Assembly (NCBI GenBank): GCA_027036915.1
Contig: JALWCD010000229.1
Coordinates: 1-19,364 of the forward strand
DNA: 19,364 nt
Direction of reading: 5' to 3'
Origin: Thermodesulfatator sp.
GTDB lineage: Bacteria > Desulfobacterota > Thermodesulfobacteria > Thermodesulfobacteriales > Thermodesulfobacteriaceae
A model generated the notes under the pieces. It did not search any database. It had not been told where the DNA came from and saw only the letters and a list, made by a program, of their open reading frames with translations. Each line of letters starts with the position of its first letter. The stretch's first letter is position 1. Both the position numbers and the translations under genes were made by a program. This document shows positions 16,092 to 19,364 of the stretch, in pieces.

Positions 16092-16251
16092 AGCCAAGGT
16101 GGTGCCCTGTGAGATTTACAGTCGGGTGGTGGGGTATTTTCGGCCGGTCCAGAACTGGAACGCCGGCAAACAGCAGGAGTTTGCGGAAAGAAAGACCGTA
16201 AGGCTCGAGTCCTTCCGGGAGATGGCTCGCCGCGCCTGCTGTGCCTCTTAA
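16078..16251 (+). CDS. Stand-alone glycyl-radical domain of class III ribonucleotide reductase (57 aa)
   Basis: The 57-residue product carries the segment that normally ends NrdD: YSRVVGYFRPVQNWNAGKQ and then QEF. Gly19 in RVVGY is the expected radical site activated by NrdG. The ATG lies 14 bases inside the nrdD end and in the +1 frame, with the complete Shine-Dalgarno AAGGAGGTGA correctly spaced. A TGA at 16072-16074 closes this frame just upstream. I read this as a true second chain of a split enzyme, working as a complex with the nrdD product. A +1 frameshift between 16075 and 16091 that fuses the two is the main alternative. The product has Cys at 11 and a C-terminal CCAS; some of these may help bind metal. 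Stand-alone glycyl-radical parts are known for pyruvate formate-lyase (GrcA/YfiD). Confidence 0.87.
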   Translation: MARIKAKVVPCEIYSRVVGYFRPVQNWNAGKQQEFAERKTVRLESFREMARRACCAS

Positions 16252-16254
16252 GGA

Positions 16255-16301
16255 GAGGGGCCCCTCCCCTGCCAGGGGAGGGCTCGGGAGGGGTCTTCCC
16301 C
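16255..16301. repeat. GC-rich palindromic (REP-like) element between the glycyl-radical ORF and nrdG
   Basis: Three nested inverted repeats lie in 47 bases: GAGGGGCCCCTC (16255-16266), CCCTCCCCT/AGGGGAGGG around a GCC loop (16262-16282), and GGGG/CCCC around TCTT (16290-16301). The first two overlap and so are mutually exclusive folds. No T-tract follows, so it is not a classical terminator. The pattern resembles dispersed REP elements, but other copies would have to be found elsewhere in the genome. Confidence 0.55.
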
Positions 16302-16321
16302 GGAGCTCGGGTCGGCCCGCC

Positions 16322-17017
16322 ATGATCAAGGGCTTTCGCGGAACCAGTGTGGTGGATTATCCGGGCAAGATCGCCTCGGTGATCTTCCTGGGGGGGTGTA
16401 ACTGGCGCTGTCCTTACTGTTACAATGTGGATCTGGTCGTTCCGGAGAGGCTGAAAACCCTTCCTGATCTTTCCGAGGCTGAAGTCCTTTCCGAACTTCG
16501 GCGTCGCGAGGGCTTTATCAAGGGGGTGGTTCTCACCGGAGGGGAGCCCACCCTCTGGGGGCGTCGTCTCAGGGGATTGCTTGAAAGGATCAAGTGCGAA
16601 ACGGGTCTGGTCATAAAGCTAGATACCAACGGATCTCATCCGGATCTGGTAGCTTCTTTGGTAGAGGAGGCCCTGGTGGATTACATCGCCCTCGATTTTA
16701 AAACCGCCCCCTCCAGATACCCTGAACTTGCAGCCGATTTCGAACCGGTGGCCCGGACGCTTGAGATCTTGAACCAGCACGACGGTCAGACCGAGGTGCG
16801 CATCACGCTGGCCCCCGCCCTGGTGGGGAAAGAGGAGCTTGAGGAGATGCTTCCCTGGTTAAGGGGAGTCAGGCGCATAGCCCTACAGAAGTTCGTCCCG
16901 GAGGTCGAGACCCTCGATCCTGATTTTCCCCGCCTTACTTTTTCTCCGGAGGAAATGCTGGCCCTGCGGAAGCTTCTTGAAAGGCATCTTTCAGCCGAGG
17001 TTATTCTTCGTGCTTAA
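16322..17017 (+). CDS. nrdG: NrdG, radical-SAM activase of anaerobic ribonucleotide reductase
   Basis: NrdG uses S-adenosylmethionine and a [4Fe-4S] cluster to put the glycyl radical on NrdD. The cluster motif is C26-N-W-R-C30-P-Y-C33 (GGCNWRCPYCYN) near the N-terminus, with TGGEPTL at 73-79 for SAM binding and KLDTNGSHPD further on. From the ATG at 16322 the protein has 231 residues and starts with MIKGFRGTSVVDYPGK, the usual NrdG opening. The frame is open upstream to a GTG at 16241, but that extension would be a translation of the GC hairpin element and is not believable. The nearest good Shine-Dalgarno (AAGGAGAGG, 16250-16258) is about 64 bases from the ATG, so initiation is unusual. The substrate Gly is on the separate 57-residue chain. 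Confidence 0.93.
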   Translation: MIKGFRGTSVVDYPGKIASVIFLGGCNWRCPYCYNVDLVVPERLKTLPDLSEAEVLSELRRREGFIKGVVLTGGEPTLWGRRLRGLLERIKCETGLVIKLDTNGSHPDLVASLVEEALVDYIALDFKTAPSRYPELAADFEPVARTLEILNQHDGQTEVRITLAPALVGKEELEEMLPWLRGVRRIALQKFVPEVETLDPDFPRLTFSPEEMLALRKLLERHLSAEVILRA

Positions 17018-17058
17018 AATTCTTAACTTAAAATTAACAAATTTAAACCTTTCTTCTC

Positions 17059-17087
17059 TTGTATGGGGGGAGGGCTTCTGATATACG
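17059..17087 (+). promoter_or_regulatory. Possible promoter of the cytochrome-FeS-NrfD operon
   Basis: TTGTAT (17059-17064) and TATACG (17082-17087) are separated by 17 bases within the AT-rich gap after nrdG. Both boxes deviate from consensus, and no terminator is seen after nrdG, so read-through is an alternative. Confidence 0.25.
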
Positions 17088-17120
17088 AAATTTAGCTATT
17101 CCAAGGCCGGGGAGTGCACG

Positions 17121-17696
17121 GTGTCTGAAAAACCGAATCGCACCCATGCGAAGAGGATTTTAATAGGTCTGGTGGCGTTGGTGGTATTGGGGGCGGTGGT
17201 AAGGAGTTTTCTGGTGCCTCCGGACTTCGGTAATCACGGCAGTCTTTTTTACAAGTTTTACCGTAAAAGCGCCGTGGACGATGAACTGGCGAGATCTCCG
17301 CGTCATTTGACCAATGCCTCCTGTAAAAGCTGTCACGCCTGGGAGTACGAGCTTCAGTGGACCAGCAAACACAAGACCCTTTCCTGTGAATTCTGTCACG
17401 GTCCCTGGGCCGATCATGTCAACGCTCAGGGGCAGGTTATAGGGCGTCTGCCCAATCCTAAAGGGAAGGAGGCTATTCGGGCTCTGTGTCTCCGGTGTCA
17501 TAACGGGGCTATTCATGCCCGTCCCAAGGATCCCAAGGTGATAAAAACCATCCTTCTTCCGGATCATTTACGTCAGCAGAAGGTGCGAGAAACGCACGCC
17601 TGCGATCAGTGTCATCTGGTGCACGCGCCGCTCAAATACATCAACGAGGTGAAGGAATTCTGGGCAAGTCTGGAGAAGGGAGGGGCTCGTGAATAA
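17121..17696 (+). CDS. Membrane-anchored tetrahaem cytochrome c
   Basis: This 191-residue protein has an N-terminal membrane anchor (about 12-32, RILIGLVALVVLGAVV) and then a periplasmic part. That part has exactly four CxxCH haem-binding motifs: C68-K-S-C-H72, C89-E-F-C-H93, C123-L-R-C-H127 and C161-D-Q-C-H165. Additional His residues could be distal haem ligands. The GTG start at 17121 has GGGGAG 7 bases upstream and gives the expected short charged N-terminus. It overlaps the next gene by 8 bases. With the Fe-S and NrfD genes it forms a trio seen in membrane redox complexes of anaerobes, in which electrons pass between menaquinone and periplasmic carriers. It is not a full NapC/NrfH match by eye, and its redox partner is unknown. 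Confidence 0.85.
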   Translation: MSEKPNRTHAKRILIGLVALVVLGAVVRSFLVPPDFGNHGSLFYKFYRKSAVDDELARSPRHLTNASCKSCHAWEYELQWTSKHKTLSCEFCHGPWADHVNAQGQVIGRLPNPKGKEAIRALCLRCHNGAIHARPKDPKVIKTILLPDHLRQQKVRETHACDQCHLVHAPLKYINEVKEFWASLEKGGARE

Positions 17697-18456
17697 GGGG
17701 CGCCGAAAATTTCTGGGGTATCTGCTTAAGGGGACGGCGGGTTCCCTGTACTGGGTCCTGCCGATGCCGGTGAAGGTCCCTCTGCAGCTTCCCGGAATAG
17801 GGGAGGGGGAAAAGTACGATCCGCGGGAGCACGAATTTGTTTTTCTGGTGGACATCAACCGCTGTATAGGCTGCGGAAGCTGCTGTGTAGCGGACAAGCG
17901 AGAGTATCAGGTGCCGGACGGGCAGTATCGGACGTGGGTTGAGCGTTATCTCATTACGGAGGAGGGAGAGGTTTTTGTGGACTCCCCTAAGGGGGCCCTT
18001 GAGGGGTATCCCGAACCCCGGGAGGTGGAGGGTCGGATAAAGGATGCTTTCTTCGTGCCCAAGCTCTGTAACATGTGTGAGGAGCCATCCTGTGTGCAGG
18101 TCTGTCCGGTGGGGGCTACCTTTAAGACCGACGATGGTTTTGTGCTGGTGGACTATAAACGCTGTATCGGATGTGCCTATTGTGTGCAGGCCTGTCCTTA
18201 TGGCGTGCGATACATCCATAAAAAGAAACGGACGGCGGATAAGTGTACCTGGTGTTACCATCGGGTGCGGCGGGGCTTGCTTCCGGCCTGTGTAAACGCC
18301 TGTCCCACCGGGGCCCGCAAGTTCGGCGATCTCAGGGATGAAAATTCGGAGGTGGCCAGGATTATCAAGAGCGGTGAGCCGCTCTTTGTATTGAAACCTG
18401 ACATGGGGACCTATCCCCGGCTCAAATACCTGCATCTGAGGCAGGAGGTCATCTGA
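17689..18456 (+). CDS. Tat-exported ferredoxin-like Fe-S subunit (NrfC/PsrB-like) with an Asp-substituted cluster site
   Basis: The 255-residue protein starts with a twin-arginine-type leader (GRRKFLGYLLKGTAG), so it is predicted to be periplasmic. It has four ferredoxin-type groups: C59/C62/C65 with D69 in the fourth place, C127/130/135/139, C159/162/165/169 and C186/189/201/205. Fifteen of the sixteen canonical Cys are present; an extra Cys66 neighbours the missing one. Such subunits carry electrons between an NrfD-type membrane protein and a periplasmic partner. The start is a GTG that overlaps the cytochrome gene end, and the stop overlaps the NrfD start (TGATG). It resembles the PsrB-like protein at 11480-12307 in layout but has a normal-length II-III loop, so it is not a recent copy. 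Confidence 0.88.
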   Translation: MNKGRRKFLGYLLKGTAGSLYWVLPMPVKVPLQLPGIGEGEKYDPREHEFVFLVDINRCIGCGSCCVADKREYQVPDGQYRTWVERYLITEEGEVFVDSPKGALEGYPEPREVEGRIKDAFFVPKLCNMCEEPSCVQVCPVGATFKTDDGFVLVDYKRCIGCAYCVQACPYGVRYIHKKKRTADKCTWCYHRVRRGLLPACVNACPTGARKFGDLRDENSEVARIIKSGEPLFVLKPDMGTYPRLKYLHLRQEVI

Positions 18457-19364
18457 TGGCCGACATCATAGGGTATGTATTTCCTAACGAGCATCATATC
18501 CACTGGAGTTTGATGATCGTTACCTACCCGTACATTACGGGTATTATTGCCGGGGCTTTTATCGTTTCCTCCCTGTATCACGTTTTTCACGTTAAAGCCC
18601 TGCGGCCGGTTTCACGATTTGCGCTTATCTTTGCCCTGGCTTTCGGTTTCTGTTGTACCTGGCCGCTTTTGAACCATCTGGGGCGTCCCGAAAGGTGCTT
18701 CAATATTATGCTTACGCCGCACCCCACCTCCGCCATGGCCGGCTTTGGTTATGTGTATAGTTCCTATATGGTGGTCCTCTTGCTGGAGATTCTTTTCATC
18801 TACCGCGCGGTCTTTGCGAGGTTGATTCCGCAGGTTTCCGGTTTTAAGGCCAGGCTTTACCGGATTCTTACCTTTGGCAACCAGGATCTTTCGCCGGCCA
18901 CCCTTCAGTTCGACCATAAAGTGACCAGCTGGCTGGCCCTGATAGGAATCCCCATGGCCTGCGTGCTTCACGGTTACGTGGGGTTTATCTTCGGAGGGGT
19001 GAAGGCGGTTCACTGGTGGCTTACGCCCCTTATGCCGGTGATCTTCCTGCTTTCGGCCTGTGTTTCCGGAATTGCGGGCATAATTCTGGGGTATCTCATC
19101 GTGCAGTGGGTCAAGAAACGGCCGGTGGATGAGGAGTGTCTTTCCACCCTGGTGAAATATCTCTGGGGTTTTCTGATTCTGGACGTGGTTCTTGAGATGC
19201 TCGACGTAGGGGTTCACGCCTATCTGCGGGTGGAAAGCTGGCATATTCTGGAGGAGCTTCTCTCGGGGCCGCTTTTTGTAAGTTTCTGGGTCATGCAGGT
19301 CTTCCTCTTTTCCCTTATCCCGCTGGTAATCCTGGGGGTTCTTTCCCTGGCCAATGTGCGGGGC
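18456..19364 (+). CDS. NrfD/PsrC-family quinone-interacting membrane subunit (cut by window end)
   Basis: From the ATG at 18456 the frame is open for 303 codons to the last base, without a stop. It contains many hydrophobic helices, for example about residues 20-43, 55-72, 97-119, 155-180, 188-214 and 275-300. NrfD-family features are an N-terminal HIHWSLMIVTYPYITGI and a LNHLGRPERCFNIMLTPHPTSAMAGFGY segment, close to the family's L-x-LGRPER...P-x-SxMxxG pattern. NrfD/PsrC proteins oxidise or reduce menaquinone in the membrane and exchange electrons with the attached Fe-S subunit. The start overlaps the preceding stop by one base. Family members are around 310-420 residues, so more sequence is expected beyond the window. 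Confidence 0.9.
   Translation, partial: MADIIGYVFPNEHHIHWSLMIVTYPYITGIIAGAFIVSSLYHVFHVKALRPVSRFALIFALAFGFCCTWPLLNHLGRPERCFNIMLTPHPTSAMAGFGYVYSSYMVVLLLEILFIYRAVFARLIPQVSGFKARLYRILTFGNQDLSPATLQFDHKVTSWLALIGIPMACVLHGYVGFIFGGVKAVHWWLTPLMPVIFLLSACVSGIAGIILGYLIVQWVKKRPVDEECLSTLVKYLWGFLILDVVLEMLDVGVHAYLRVESWHILEELLSGPLFVSFWVMQVFLFSLIPLVILGVLSLANVRG

Noticed and set aside
16060..16095. Assembly frameshift as the reason for the nrdD split
   Set aside because: A complete, correctly spaced Shine-Dalgarno and an ATG start the second frame, and an in-frame TGA lies just before them. This looks like a designed start rather than an error, though raw reads would settle it.
16241..16321. N-terminal extension of NrdG from a GTG at 16241
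   Set aside because: The extra residues are only the translation of the GC palindromes. The family start is MIKGF-like at 16322.
1..19364. tRNA, rRNA, CRISPR arrays, transposase genes
   Set aside because: None could be recognised by reading both strands. The only mobile-type items are the intein and the REP-like hairpin.

Overview
The window looks like a chromosomal segment of an anaerobic, probably thermophilic, Gram-negative bacterium with sulfur or anaerobic respiratory metabolism. The DNA is GC-rich with little spacing between genes. The proteins are rich in charged residues (Glu, Lys, Arg). The gene set includes a PsrA/PhsA-type molybdoenzyme, a tetrahaem cytochrome with Fe-S and NrfD partners, class III (oxygen-sensitive) ribonucleotide reductase and SelB. 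A Thermodesulfobacteria-like member of the Desulfobacterota would fit. This assignment is inference from gene content; no rRNA or other taxonomic marker is present.

Layout. (1) 1-3562, plus strand: the 3' end of cobS, an archaemetzincin-family protein whose catalytic zinc motif is destroyed, murI (TTG start, overlapping the previous stop) and selB (ATGA overlap), all run together. (2) 3559-4137, minus: a small exported helical protein of unknown function, convergent with selB and sharing 4 nt with it. It is divergent from an M23 (LytM) envelope peptidase gene (4185-5531). (3) 5528-8263, minus: an operon livG-livF-paaK-like. It holds two branched-chain amino acid type ABC ATPases and a phenylacetate-CoA-ligase-like protein with a degraded ATP-binding loop. 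No permease or binding protein is seen. (4) 8469-12370, plus: promoter, TorD-type chaperone, Tat-exported Mo-bisMGD catalytic subunit, four-cluster Fe-S subunit and a strong terminator. No membrane subunit is present here. (5) 12462-17017, plus: two NrdR boxes on a consensus promoter, then nrdD carrying a 472-residue intein, then a separate 57-residue ORF carrying the glycyl-radical site missing from the large ORF, then a GC-rich hairpin element, then nrdG. (6) 17121-19364, plus: membrane-anchored tetrahaem cytochrome c, Tat-exported Fe-S protein and an NrfD-family membrane protein cut by the window end. Together these form a quinone/periplasmic electron-transfer module.

The most striking part is region 5. 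The anaerobic ribonucleotide reductase seems to need three maturation steps: intein splicing, assembly of a catalytic chain with a separately translated glycyl-radical peptide, and radical installation by NrdG. The separate peptide has its own ATG preceded by a complete 10-nt Shine-Dalgarno sequence, so a sequencing frameshift is unlikely. Other oddities are several family members with missing signature residues: the archaemetzincin, the PaaK-like protein, and an Fe-S protein with Asp in place of a cluster Cys.
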